Of a stretch of 64,000 bases of DNA, positions 23,037 to 33,851 are shown piece by piece; positions within the stretch are counted from its first letter, which is position 1, and every line of letters starts with the position of its first letter. The DNA is from Holophagales bacterium UBA5704. Lineage in GTDB: Bacteria; Acidobacteriota; Thermoanaerobaculia; Multivoradales; UBA5704. Under the pieces are notes generated by a model that ran no database searches, was not told the origin of the DNA, and was given only the letters and a program-made list of their open reading frames with translations. The stretch is from the NCBI GenBank assembly GCA_002420005.1, contig DIHE01000054.1, positions 12,420 to 76,419 on the forward strand. Direction: 5' to 3'. The translations under genes were made by a program, and so were the position numbers.

Positions 23037-24800
23037 CTAAAACGGAACTTTCGGGCGCGGCTCCACCCGCTGCCGGGCCGCCGCCACCGCCCGCTCCATC
23101 TTCTGGTAGACCTCGACGTGCTCGCTGCGGCGGGAGAGCCCGGATTTGGCGAGCACCCGCAGCGGCTGGGACTGGACGCCCGCCAGCACCACGGAGACCC
23201 CCAGCGCTTCGAGCCGTTCCACCGCGGTCTCCAGGCTCACCAGACCGGTGGCGTCCATCGCCGGCACCGAGGAGAGGTCGAGCAGCACCACCTTGATGCC
23301 GGTCGGCACCCGGTGCAGGGCGCTCATCGCCTTCTGGGCGGCGCCGAAGAAGAGCGGGCCGGCCACCTCGTAGACCAGGACGCTCTTCGGCAGCCCGGCG
23401 AGCAGCGGATGCTGGTCGACCAGCCGCACGCCCGAAACCTCCGCCATCCGCCGCATGAAGAGGAGCGCCGCGAGCATCACCCCGACGGTCACCGAGATCA
23501 CCATGTCGAACACCACGGTCAAGGTGAAACAGGTGAGCAGCACCAGCACGTCGCTCTTCGGCGCCACCCGCATCGCGTGGGCGAAGTGCTTGACTTCGCT
23601 CATGTTCCACGCCACGACGAGGAGCAGTGCGGCGAGCGAGGCCATCGGGAGGTAGCCGAGGACCGGCGCCAGGGCGAGCACCGCCACCAGCACGAAGGCG
23701 GCGTGGAAGATGGCCGCCAGGGGCGACCGCGCGCCGGAGCGGACGTTCGTCGCGGTGCGCGCCAGGGCGCCGGTGGCGGCGATGCCGCCGAAGAACGGGG
23801 CGATCAGGTTGCCCGTGCCCTGTGCCATCAGCTCGGCGTCGGGGTCGTGCGAGCCGCCGGTCATGCCGTCCGCCACCACCGCCGAGAGCAGCGACTCGAT
23901 GGCCCCCAGCAGGGCGATGGCGAACGCCGGCGGTGCGAGGTCGCGCAGCAGGCCGAGCGACAGGCCGAGCGGCCGGCCGTCGGGGCCCGGCAGGTTCCAG
24001 GGGAGGACCGGCAGCGGCGGGAGCTGCGGGATGCCGCGGAAGATCTGCCCGCCGTCCGTATACGAGAAGCGGCTGCGGATGGTGGCCACCTCGAATCCCG
24101 GCAGCCACTGCGCCAGGAAGAAGGCCGCCACCCCGGCGACCGCCAGTGCCACCAGCGGCGCCGGCACCTTGCGGGTGATCCGTGGCCACAGCAGCAAGAT
24201 CGCCAGGGTGAACGCGCCGACCGCGAGGTCCTGCCAGCGCGCCGTCGGGAGAGCCCGCGCCAGAGCGGCGGCGCGCTCCAGGTAATGCTCCGGCAGGTGG
24301 GCCACGGTGAGGCCCAGAAAATCCTTGAGCTGCAAGGTGGCGATGACCACCGCGATGCCGGTGGTGAAACCGGTGGTCACCGGGTAGGGGACGAACTGGA
24401 TCAGGCCGCCGAGGCGCAGAATCCCCATCAGCATGAGGATCGCACCGGCCATCAGGGTCGCCATCACCAGCCCGCCCAGGCCGAAACGGGCCGAGATCGG
24501 AGCGAGGAGCACGACGAAGGCCGCGGTCGGCCCCGAGACCTGCACCATGGAGCCGCCGAGGGCGGCGATCACCGAGCCCGCGATGATGGCGGTGTACAGG
24601 CCGTATTGCGGCGCCACCCCCGAGGCCACCGCGAGGGCCATCGAGAGCGGCAGGGCGACGATGCCCACCACGATGCCGGCCAGCAGGTCGCTCTGCAAGT
24701 CGGCGCGCGTGTATCCCTGGCGCAGCGCGGAGCGCAGCGCCGTCGCCGGCAGCAGAGGAAAGGCCGCCGGCTCAGTCTGGGTTCGATAACGCCGGGGCAT
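23037..24800 (-). CDS. SulP-family anion transporter with STAS domain
   Basis: The product is 587 aa from the ATG at 24800. It has the SulP transporter core with about 12-14 hydrophobic segments: DLLAGIVVGIVALPLSMALA, then VAPQYGLYTAIIAGSV, then SGPTAAFVVL and a glycine-rich FGGIAATGALARTATN. A cytoplasmic STAS domain lies at about 455-565 (VVLLDLSSVPAMDATGLVSLE), carrying the conserved Asp-Ala-Thr turn. SulP proteins carry sulfate, bicarbonate or other anions; the substrate cannot be read from sequence. Its start overlaps the 3' end of the methyltransferase gene by 29 bp. It is convergent with the ECF operon. Confidence 0.93.
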   Translation of the reverse strand: MPRRYRTQTEPAAFPLLPATALRSALRQGYTRADLQSDLLAGIVVGIVALPLSMALAVASGVAPQYGLYTAIIAGSVIAALGGSMVQVSGPTAAFVVLLAPISARFGLGGLVMATLMAGAILMLMGILRLGGLIQFVPYPVTTGFTTGIAVVIATLQLKDFLGLTVAHLPEHYLERAAALARALPTARWQDLAVGAFTLAILLLWPRITRKVPAPLVALAVAGVAAFFLAQWLPGFEVATIRSRFSYTDGGQIFRGIPQLPPLPVLPWNLPGPDGRPLGLSLGLLRDLAPPAFAIALLGAIESLLSAVVADGMTGGSHDPDAELMAQGTGNLIAPFFGGIAATGALARTATNVRSGARSPLAAIFHAAFVLVAVLALAPVLGYLPMASLAALLLVVAWNMSEVKHFAHAMRVAPKSDVLVLLTCFTLTVVFDMVISVTVGVMLAALLFMRRMAEVSGVRLVDQHPLLAGLPKSVLVYEVAGPLFFGAAQKAMSALHRVPTGIKVVLLDLSSVPAMDATGLVSLETAVERLEALGVSVVLAGVQSQPLRVLAKSGLSRRSEHVEVYQKMERAVAAARQRVEPRPKVPF

Positions 24801-26172
24801 CGCTGCGCTCCGCCGGCTCCGCCGGCCCACGCCAGGTCAGTTGAACGACCACCTCCATATGGCCCGTCTGCGGAAACAGGTCGAAGAGCGCGACGCTCTC
24901 CATCTCATAGGCCGCGGTCAGGAACCGCAGGTCCCGCGCCAGAGCGGCGGGATGGCAGGAGACGTAGGTGAGACGCTTCGGGCGTTTCTCGAGCAACGCG
25001 CGGCGGACCTTCGACACCAGGCCGGCGCGGGGCGGATCGGCCACCACCCGGTCGACTCCCACGGGGAGCGCCGCCAGCCAGCTCTCCACCGCCTGGCCCA
25101 CCACCTCCAGATGGGAGATCCGGTTGCGCCGGGCGTTGTTGCGGGCATAGCGGCAGGCATTGGTGTCCGCCTCCACCGCCACCACCCGCCGGTACCGCCG
25201 GGCGAGCGGCAGGGCGAAGAGGCCGACCCCGGCGAAGAGGTCGTACGCTTCTTCGCCTTCCCACGAACCGACGACCGCCTCGACCAGGCGCAGCAGGAGG
25301 CCGCGGTGTCCCTGGAAGAAGGTGCGGGCATCGTAGCCGTAGAGGAGGTCGCCGACGGTGAGCGTCACCTCGCCCGAGGGGAGGCCGGGGATGACCGGTG
25401 CCACGGAGATGCCCCCACCCGGGTCCCCGGCGGCGACGTCGATCCGCTTCGGGGGCGGGCCGCCTTCGATACCGGAGAGGACGCCGGGCAGGTCGGCGAG
25501 CACCGCCTCCAGCTCGGGGACCAGCAGCGGACAGCGCGACACCGGCAGGACCTCGTTGGTGCCACGGGCGTGGTAGCCGACGCGAACCCCGCCCCCGACC
25601 GGATCGATCTCGGTGTGGAGCTGGGTGCGCAGCCGGTAGTGCCAGGGATCGCCCGCCACGACTTTCAGATTCTCCGGCAGGCGGAGACCGCCGAGGCGCT
25701 CCAGCGTCTCACACACCGCCACCGCCTTGAGCCGGGTCTGCAGCGCGTCGTCCAGATGCTGCAGGTCGCAGATGCCGGCCCGGCTGAGCTCGGGGACGGG
25801 ATCGGGACGCCGCCCCGGCCCGGGCTCGAGAAGCTTCACGATCTCGGCCCGGCCGTAGTCCGGGTGGCGCTCGGTCAGCCGCACCTCCAGAAGGTCGCCG
25901 GGCGCCGAGCGCGCCACGAACAGGGGAACCCCGTCGATGCGCCCGAGCCCTTCGCCCCCGGCCACCAGCTTTTCGATGCGCACCACCGCCACGTCGACCC
26001 CGGCCAGCCGCGCACCCGGCGGGGGGGCTGCGGGGAGCGGCGCCGGCGGCGCAGGGGCCACCCGGCGGCGCGCTTCGACCGGCCGCCGGCCACCGGCCGG
26101 CCGATCGTCGCGCCGTCTGTCCCCTCTGGCAGGTGGACGCCCTCCGCGTCCTGGGGTTCCGCGTCCTTTCAC
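24772..26172 (-). CDS. TrmA/RlmD-family RNA m5U methyltransferase
   Basis: The product is 466 aa from a GTG at 26172 that overlaps the stop of the upstream gene (GTGA). A basic, Pro/Arg-rich extension of about 60 residues precedes a TRAM domain (VRIEKLVAGGEGLGRIDG). The SAM-binding part has LFAGVGLFALPLARR, VVADPPRAGL and the catalytic Cys in YVSCHPAALARDL. Two features are odd. Only one Cys (ICDLQHL) remains of the four that bind the Fe-S cluster in RlmD, and the usual FxQxN reads FFQGHRG. It is therefore a cluster-less family member. The target uridine (23S rRNA or tRNA) is not assignable. Confidence 0.87.
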   Translation of the reverse strand: MKGRGTPGRGGRPPARGDRRRDDRPAGGRRPVEARRRVAPAPPAPLPAAPPPGARLAGVDVAVVRIEKLVAGGEGLGRIDGVPLFVARSAPGDLLEVRLTERHPDYGRAEIVKLLEPGPGRRPDPVPELSRAGICDLQHLDDALQTRLKAVAVCETLERLGGLRLPENLKVVAGDPWHYRLRTQLHTEIDPVGGGVRVGYHARGTNEVLPVSRCPLLVPELEAVLADLPGVLSGIEGGPPPKRIDVAAGDPGGGISVAPVIPGLPSGEVTLTVGDLLYGYDARTFFQGHRGLLLRLVEAVVGSWEGEEAYDLFAGVGLFALPLARRYRRVVAVEADTNACRYARNNARRNRISHLEVVGQAVESWLAALPVGVDRVVADPPRAGLVSKVRRALLEKRPKRLTYVSCHPAALARDLRFLTAAYEMESVALFDLFPQTGHMEVVVQLTWRGPAEPAERSDAPALSNPD

Positions 26173-27005
26173 CGCTCCACCTCCTCGACCAGCAAATGAA
26201 TCCGTGGGGCCAGCGACGGCAGGCACCGGTCCACCTCCTCCCGCAGCTCCGAGACCTTGTGCCGATGCGACAGATGCTGCAGGACCACCGCCTGATTCCG
26301 AAAGTCGCCTTCCCGGGCGATCAAGTCGTCCAGGTGCAGATGCCCGAAATGGGCGCCCTTGTCGCGGTGCTTCTCGCCCAGGAACGTGCACTCCACCACC
26401 AGTACCCGGCTCTCGAACACGCGCGGCTCGGTGGCGAAGACGCCGGGGCCGGTGTCGCCGCAGTAGGAGAGCTCCAGATCCTCCACCACCTCGGCGGTCT
26501 CCACGCCGCGCTCGCGCAGCGCGATCAGCTCGGCCGGCGGCAGTCCGATGAAATCGGGCGCCAGCCGCCGCCGCCGCCGCCACAGGTGATAGCCCAGGCC
26601 CGGGACCACATGGTCGGACGGGAACGCCTCGATCGTCAGGTGGCGTCCCACCGGCACCCGGTCCCCCGGTGTGAGAGGCATCAGGTCGTAGCGGTACTGC
26701 GCCCTCTCCAGCCGCTCCGCGGCGCCGATCAGCTCCGCCACCGCCCCGGCGATCGGCTGCGGGCAGAACACCCGGGTGTGCGCCGACCGGTGCAGCGAAC
26801 GCCGGGAAAGGACGTAGGGAAGCCCCAGCACATGATCGAGATGGCCGTGGGTCAGAAAGACGTCCTGCGCCCCGGCGAGCTGCAAGGCACCACGGCCCAC
26901 GTCGAAGGTGAGACCGGGCGGATGCACCCGCACCCAGGTCTCGTCTCCGGCGCGCGACCACCCCTCCAGGCGGAGGTCCCCGAAGCGCAGCTCGACGGGG
27001 CGCAG
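26169..27005 (-). CDS. Metallo-beta-lactamase fold hydrolase (RNase Z-like)
   Basis: The metal site THGHLDHVLGLPYVL (H-x-H-x-D-H) and later SDHVVPGLGY and YCGDTGPGV place it near the RNase Z/ElaC branch of MBL-fold enzymes. Conventional starts (GTG 26933) remove protein-like sequence: the frame is open upstream and reads VELRFGDLRLEGWSRAGDE. A CTG at 27005 lies 6 nt after GAGGAG, so I propose a CTG start giving 278 aa. It ends in GTGA overlap with the methyltransferase gene and starts just 11 nt after the GAPDH-like gene. It may process RNA or hydrolyse another phosphoester; the length and motifs do not decide. Confidence 0.82.
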   Translation of the reverse strand: MRPVELRFGDLRLEGWSRAGDETWVRVHPPGLTFDVGRGALQLAGAQDVFLTHGHLDHVLGLPYVLSRRSLHRSAHTRVFCPQPIAGAVAELIGAAERLERAQYRYDLMPLTPGDRVPVGRHLTIEAFPSDHVVPGLGYHLWRRRRRLAPDFIGLPPAELIALRERGVETAEVVEDLELSYCGDTGPGVFATEPRVFESRVLVVECTFLGEKHRDKGAHFGHLHLDDLIAREGDFRNQAVVLQHLSHRHKVSELREEVDRCLPSLAPRIHLLVEEVER

Positions 27006-27016
27006 CCCGCTCCTCC

Positions 27017-28084
27017 TCAGATCTCCCGGTAGAGCCAGCGCTTGAGCGGGCTGAGCCGGGTGGCGACGCTCTCCCAGTCGGGGTCCATCAGCCAGAGGGC
27101 CGCGGCCACCGAGGAGAGGAGCGAGTTGCCGTCCTGCGGGGTGAAGCAGAAGCCGTAGACCTCCCGCTTGCGGCGCACCGCGAGGGTCGGATTGACCAGC
27201 ACGGTCTGCGACAGGATGCGGCCGTAGTACCCATGGTCGCGCCCGAAGCTGAAGATCAGGTTGGCGTACCGCTTGTCGGTCATCGCCACCAGCGGGTTGT
27301 CGCGCAGCCGCCGGCGGACCTCCTCGATCGTGATGTCGCGGGTCAGGTCCAGGTTGAACCAGATCGAGTGCATGTACTGCGTGTTGAGCTTCACCGCGCT
27401 GGAGAACAGGTTCATGTCCTTGTGCAGCGTCTCGAACAGGTAATGGGCGTCGCGGGCGTGGTGGGTGCCGAAGTCGGGGTCCTCGTGCTTGCCCACGTTG
27501 GGGGCCGGCACGAAGCTGTCCGCCTGGGAGATGTCGTTCGCCCGCCGCATGCAGACGAAGGTCCCTTTGTGCAGGGAGTACTCTTTGTCCGGCCCCTCAT
27601 TGCAGATCGTCTTGATCAAGGTGGTGATGTTGTGCGTGTTGCAGCTGACGATCTGGATGAAGCGGTCCTCGCCGGGGACGAGGGTCTCGTCGTTGACGCC
27701 ACGGGCGTAGGGCTTGCCGAAGCCGAACTCGCTGCCCTGGGCGAGGAAGCCCTTGGGACCGGTGAGCCCCTCGTACAGCTTCTCCTTGTTGTCGTTGCCG
27801 GCCGGGGTGCAGTCGACCACCACGGTGGCCCGCTCCAGGGCCTCGCGGCTGTCGTAGCTCACCTCATGGCCCATCTTCTCGAACTCGCTGCGCACATCCT
27901 CGTCGACGGCCAGCTTGGCACCGCGCTCGATCAGGTGGCGCAACCGGGACCGGTCGTGCGCCAGGGGCGTCCGCTTGTGGAACGTGACCTCGTCGACGCC
28001 CATCCGTTCGCGAAAGTCGGTGAACAAACCGAGCAGCGGCTCACCGATCGTGCCCGTGCCCACGACATGGACAATCCTCTTCAT
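27017..28084 (-). CDS. Archaeal-type (class II) GAPDH-like dehydrogenase
   Basis: The product is 355 aa from the ATG at 28084. The N-terminus is a Rossmann fold (IVHVVGTGTIGEPLLGLF). The catalytic Cys lies in QIVSCNTHNI (Cys148), matching SCNTT of archaeal glyceraldehyde-3-phosphate dehydrogenases. THHARD near 217 and YMHSIWFNLDL match the HHAKD and MHMHFINI blocks of that family. Differences include His in place of the second Thr after the Cys. It is the first gene of a minus-strand set with the MBL-fold gene and the RNA methyltransferase. It may be a true GAPDH or a related phosphate-sugar dehydrogenase. Bacterial occurrence suggests transfer or an ancient paralogue. Confidence 0.8.
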   Translation of the reverse strand: MKRIVHVVGTGTIGEPLLGLFTDFRERMGVDEVTFHKRTPLAHDRSRLRHLIERGAKLAVDEDVRSEFEKMGHEVSYDSREALERATVVVDCTPAGNDNKEKLYEGLTGPKGFLAQGSEFGFGKPYARGVNDETLVPGEDRFIQIVSCNTHNITTLIKTICNEGPDKEYSLHKGTFVCMRRANDISQADSFVPAPNVGKHEDPDFGTHHARDAHYLFETLHKDMNLFSSAVKLNTQYMHSIWFNLDLTRDITIEEVRRRLRDNPLVAMTDKRYANLIFSFGRDHGYYGRILSQTVLVNPTLAVRRKREVYGFCFTPQDGNSLLSSVAAALWLMDPDWESVATRLSPLKRWLYREI

Positions 28085-28415
28085 GGCTGCCCTCACTCAA
28101 TAGGTCGGTTGAAGGGTCGTGCCTTCCTGGCCGGGAAGGCGATCCGGGAGGGACCGAACGGAGGTTAACACATCCCCCCGTGTAAAAGCTGCCTCGATCC
28201 CCCTCCTCGGAGGTTGTAAGGAATCCGCCGAAAACCGTCCCGTCCGGGGCGATGTCAAGACAAGTTCAAGACAAGGGATGGGGCCGGGCGCAAGTTGACA
28301 CACAAGATGTTGTGGTGGGGACTTGATTCCGGCCGCCGCCTGGAGTAGTTTGGGGGAGTTGTCTTCGAACAGCAGGTGCCCCAAGGAACGACCCCAGAAA
28401 CGAAGGAGAAGGACA
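28085..28415. other. Divergent intergenic region between GAPDH-like gene and nrdJ
   Basis: 331 bp without a gene. It holds a 10-bp direct repeat TCAAGACAAG (28255-28264 and 28266-28275), a TTGACA box at 28295 overlapping a small palindrome, and a ribosome site AAGGAG just before the nrdJ start. I looked for the conserved elements of a cobalamin riboswitch and did not find them. Confidence 0.5.
28300..28315 (+). promoter_or_regulatory. Possible NrdR-type box upstream of nrdJ
   Basis: ACACAAGATGTTGTGG contains the perfect inverted repeat CACAA-GATG-TTGTG. It is 16 bp, like NrdR boxes, and overlaps the end of a TTGACA -35-like hexamer (28295-28300), about 100 bp before the nrdJ start. NrdR normally represses ribonucleotide reductase genes. 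Confidence 0.4.
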
Positions 28416-31193
<2,778 letters not shown>

Positions 31194-31220
31194 GGCGGGT
31201 CCCCCCGGGGGGCACCCGCC
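31194..31220 (+). terminator. Hairpin after nrdJ
   Basis: GGCGGGT-CCCCCC-GGGGGG-C-ACCCGCC forms a strong stem from the base after the nrdJ stop. No T tract follows, so termination may need Rho. Confidence 0.5.
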
Positions 31221-31317
31221 CCCCGGGAATCCCACCCCCGGCCGGCGCTGTTACCTCGCACGAAATCCGGCTCTGGCGGCTCCCGATGCCCGGGGGTTGC
31301 CGTATGCTTGCGAGGCC

Positions 31318-31848
31318 ATGACGATGAACCACACCACCCCGCCCTCCCGCTCGCCGCGCACCGTTCTGATGTTCGCGGCGCTGTTCTCGCTCCTCCTCTT
31401 CGGCTGCAAGGATGCGGTGGGCAGCAAGAGCGCGGTCGGCGCCAAGCCGGATTTCCGTCTCAAGACCCTCGACGGCCGCAAGCTGGGACCGGCGGACTTC
31501 CCCGGCCAGGTGGTGGTGGTCGACTTCTGGGCCACCTGGTGCGGACCCTGCCGCATCCAGGCCCGGATCCTGGAGACGGTCAAGAAGGACTATGAGGGCA
31601 AAGGGGTCCAGTTCCTCGCCGCCAACGTCGGAGAGGATGAGGCCACGGTGCGCGGGTTCGTCAAGGGCCAGCCCTTCGGCTATCCGGTGCTGCTCGACAC
31701 GGAGAGCTCGGTGTCGGGCAGCTTCGGCATCTACGCCCTGCCGACGCTGATGGTGGTGGACAAGAAGGGAAAGATCGCGCTGATCCAGTCCGGCGTGATG
31801 GACGGCCCTTCCCTGCGCAAGATCCTCAAGGCCGCCTCCGAGGCATAG
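31318..31848 (+). CDS. TlpA/ResA-like thioredoxin lipoprotein
   Basis: The product is 176 aa. The signal sequence ends in a lipobox LLLFGC (Cys near 30), so it should be lipid-anchored. The thioredoxin domain has the active site WATWCGPCRIQAR (Cys-Gly-Pro-Cys near 74-77) and the cis-Pro in YALPTLMVVD. TlpA/ResA proteins reduce disulfides of exported proteins, often apocytochrome c. No ribosome site precedes the ATG at 31318 or 31324. TATGCT (31303-31308) lies close upstream and could be a -10 box with a very short leader. It is convergent with the OmpA-like gene. Confidence 0.9.
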   Translation: MTMNHTTPPSRSPRTVLMFAALFSLLLFGCKDAVGSKSAVGAKPDFRLKTLDGRKLGPADFPGQVVVVDFWATWCGPCRIQARILETVKKDYEGKGVQFLAANVGEDEATVRGFVKGQPFGYPVLLDTESSVSGSFGIYALPTLMVVDKKGKIALIQSGVMDGPSLRKILKAASEA

Positions 31849-31857
31849 GAAAGGGGA

Positions 31858-31883
31858 CGGATCGGACCCATCCGGCCGATCCG
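31858..31883. terminator. Hairpin between convergent genes
   Basis: CGGATCGG (31858-31865) pairs with CCGATCCG (31876-31883) over a 10-nt loop, between the thioredoxin and OmpA-like genes. No T tract. Confidence 0.4.
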
Positions 31884-31902
31884 CCCTGGCGCCTGCCTCC
31901 TT

Positions 31903-32529
31903 CTACTGCAGCACCACCAGCGCCACGCGGCGGTTCTGGGACCGCCCTTCCCGGGTGGCGTTGTCCGCCACCGGCGCGGTCTCGCCGTAGGAGATGACGT
32001 TGATCCGGTGCAGGGGGAACTTGTGCGCCTGGCTCAGGTAACGGCGCACCGCCTCCGCCCGCAGCAGGCCCAGCTCCTCGTTGTACTTGTCCGAGCCGAC
32101 ACTGTCCGTGTGGCCCTGCACCTCGAGGTAGACGCTCTTGTTCTGCGCCGCGATCTGCTCCGCAAAAACGTCGAGCGCCGCCTTGGCTTCCGGCGAAAGG
32201 TCGGAGGAGTCGGTGCCGAACTTCACCTTCTCGTCGGTGAGCACGGTCTCATAGAGGAACTTGCCCTCCGCCAGCTTGCCGGCCTCTTGCGCCCGGGCCA
32301 GAGCCTCCTGGGCGGTCTTCGACGCCTCGCCGATCTGCTCTTCGTGCTCGCCGAGGCGTTTGTCGTGCTTGTCGATCCGCGCCTGCGCCTCCTCGACCTG
32401 CCCCTCCACCCCGTCGACCCGGGTATTGACGGCGCCCGTCTCCTGCTTCACATATTTCTTTGTGGCACAACCGGTCAGGGCGAGCACCATGGCCAGGCTC
32501 AACGCGATGGAAAACAGCTTCGTCCTCAT
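31903..32529 (-). CDS. OmpA-like lipoprotein with coiled coil
   Basis: The product is 208 aa. Lipobox LALTGC (Cys21) is followed by a coiled-coil stretch at about 30-90 (VEGQVEEAQARIDKHDKRLGEHEEQ). The OmpA C-terminal peptidoglycan-binding domain occupies about 95-205: VYLEVQGHTDSVGSD, then LGLLRAEAVRRYL and SQNRRVALVVL, with the diaminopimelate-binding Asp and Arg present. It should tether the outer membrane to the cell wall. The start overlaps the stop of the VWA gene (TCAT on the plus strand), so they are coupled. Confidence 0.92.
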   Translation of the reverse strand: MRTKLFSIALSLAMVLALTGCATKKYVKQETGAVNTRVDGVEGQVEEAQARIDKHDKRLGEHEEQIGEASKTAQEALARAQEAGKLAEGKFLYETVLTDEKVKFGTDSSDLSPEAKAALDVFAEQIAAQNKSVYLEVQGHTDSVGSDKYNEELGLLRAEAVRRYLSQAHKFPLHRINVISYGETAPVADNATREGRSQNRRVALVVLQ

Positions 32530-33497
32530 CTTGATCCTCCTGTTGCGGCCCGCAGAGCGGGCGGCGGTCCTTTGTAGCCGCGGCGGAACAGCACGGTGCG
32601 GTCTCCCGCCTTCACCTGGACCTGAACGTCACGCTGGCGCGAGGGTCCTTCGGAGGTGGCGAAACCGAGCACGTACTGGTGCCGCAAATCGTCCAGGATG
32701 GCGGCGAGCGCCTTCTGCAGGTCCTCCGAACCGGAGATCGAGTAATACCGGCCGCCGGTCGTCGTCGCCAACAGGTTGAGCACATCCGCGTAGCGGTAGA
32801 TCTTCTTCCCTTCGGCGTCGATTTGGAAGGGGTCTCCGGTGGCCATGCCGAGCACGTAGACCGGCACCTGCGCCTGCCGCACCAGATCGCGCGCCTGCTC
32901 CGGGGCGATCTTGCTCGCGTTGTCGAGCCCGTCGGTGAGCAGGATGGCGAACCGCTTCGGGTTCTTGCCGCTCTGCGACAGACCCGGCACCGCGGTCACG
33001 GCATCATGGAGGGCGGTCGTGCTCCAGCCCTTCCACAGCAGGATCGACTCGCGCAGCGCACCCAGGTCCGAGGTGAACGGCACCTCCACCTCCAGCCCCT
33101 CCCCGGCGAACGTGGCCAGGGCCAGCTCATCGCCCGGCAGCGCCTTGTCCAGGAAGAACCGCACCGCTTCCCGGCTCAAATCCAGGCTGCGCCCCTCCAT
33201 GCTGCCCGAAAGGTCCTGCAGCACCATCACGCTCGCCGGAGCCTCCAGCCGGTACTCGAAGCTGTCGATCGGCACCGGCTTGCCGTCCACCAACAGCCGG
33301 AAGTCCCTCTTGTCGAGGTTCTTGACGTAGCGCGCTCCCGAGCGGACCACCACCGGCACCAGCACGTAGGCGACCGCCACCTCTTCGGTGAAATGTGCCG
33401 CCGGGTCGATCGGCGCCGGCTCCTGGGCGGCGAGCGGAAGGACGGCCGGAAGCACCGTCAGGATCAGCCACCAAGGTCGTGTCATGTATGGGATCAT
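32526..33497 (-). CDS. Exported VWA-domain protein (VWFA-related, acidobacterial type)
   Basis: The product is 323 aa from the ATG at 33497; an ATG at 33485 is equally possible. The signal peptide ends near residue 24. FTEEVAVAYVLVPVVVR and DFRLLVDGKPVPI open the domain. The MIDAS metal site is VLQDLSGSM (Asp95-x-Ser97-x-Ser99), with TALHD and LLTDGLDN completing it. The arrangement is that of the VWFA-related domain proteins abundant in Acidobacteriota. Its function is probably adhesion or complex assembly outside the inner membrane. It is coupled with the OmpA-like lipoprotein downstream. Confidence 0.88.
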   Translation of the reverse strand: MIPYMTRPWWLILTVLPAVLPLAAQEPAPIDPAAHFTEEVAVAYVLVPVVVRSGARYVKNLDKRDFRLLVDGKPVPIDSFEYRLEAPASVMVLQDLSGSMEGRSLDLSREAVRFFLDKALPGDELALATFAGEGLEVEVPFTSDLGALRESILLWKGWSTTALHDAVTAVPGLSQSGKNPKRFAILLTDGLDNASKIAPEQARDLVRQAQVPVYVLGMATGDPFQIDAEGKKIYRYADVLNLLATTTGGRYYSISGSEDLQKALAAILDDLRHQYVLGFATSEGPSRQRDVQVQVKAGDRTVLFRRGYKGPPPALRAATGGSR

Positions 33498-33544
33498 GCC
33501 AGATCACGGGGCGCGTCCACCCGCCCCGCCAAGAGAGGAGCGGC

Positions 33545-33784
33545 ATGGCCGACGAGATCAACATCCGCAATATATCGGTCAAATGCGGACATTGCAATAC
33601 GTATCAGACCCTCTGCGCCTACAGCCGCAGGGAGGAGTGGAACGTCTACACCTACGAGTGCGAGAACGACACCTGCGACCCGAACGTCACCCGCACCCTC
33701 ATCGAGGTCCCCGCCGAGCTGGACTCCTTCGCGCGCCGCGACCCGGAGTGGAAAGGCGGCGGCAAGCACGGGGAGCACGGGTAG
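33545..33784 (+). CDS. Small Cys-pair (zinc-ribbon-like) protein (79 aa)
   Basis: The ATG at 33545 follows GAGAGGAG. The 79 residues contain VKCGHCNTYQTLCAYSR and later YECENDTCDPN, two pairs of Cys that could hold zinc. No signal peptide, so it is cytoplasmic. I do not recognise the family. It is divergent from the VWA gene. A REP-like palindrome begins right after its stop. Confidence 0.75.
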   Translation: MADEINIRNISVKCGHCNTYQTLCAYSRREEWNVYTYECENDTCDPNVTRTLIEVPAELDSFARRDPEWKGGGKHGEHG

Positions 33785-33797
33785 GCCCCCTCCCCGA

Positions 33798-33821
33798 CCC
33801 TCCCCCGCAAGCGGGAGAGGG
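33798..33821. repeat. REP-like palindrome, element 1
   Basis: CCCTCCCCCGC-AA-GCGGGAGAGGG sits inside a C-rich stretch directly after the small Cys-pair gene. A second, oppositely oriented element lies 60 bp on, as in REP doublets. Confidence 0.55.
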
Positions 33822-33851
33822 CGCCCCCTCCCACCCAAGGGAAGTCTAAGC

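Noticed and set aside
28085..28415. Cobalamin riboswitch before nrdJ
   Set aside because: I could not find the conserved B12-box or the expected paired elements; a small palindrome is the only clear signal.
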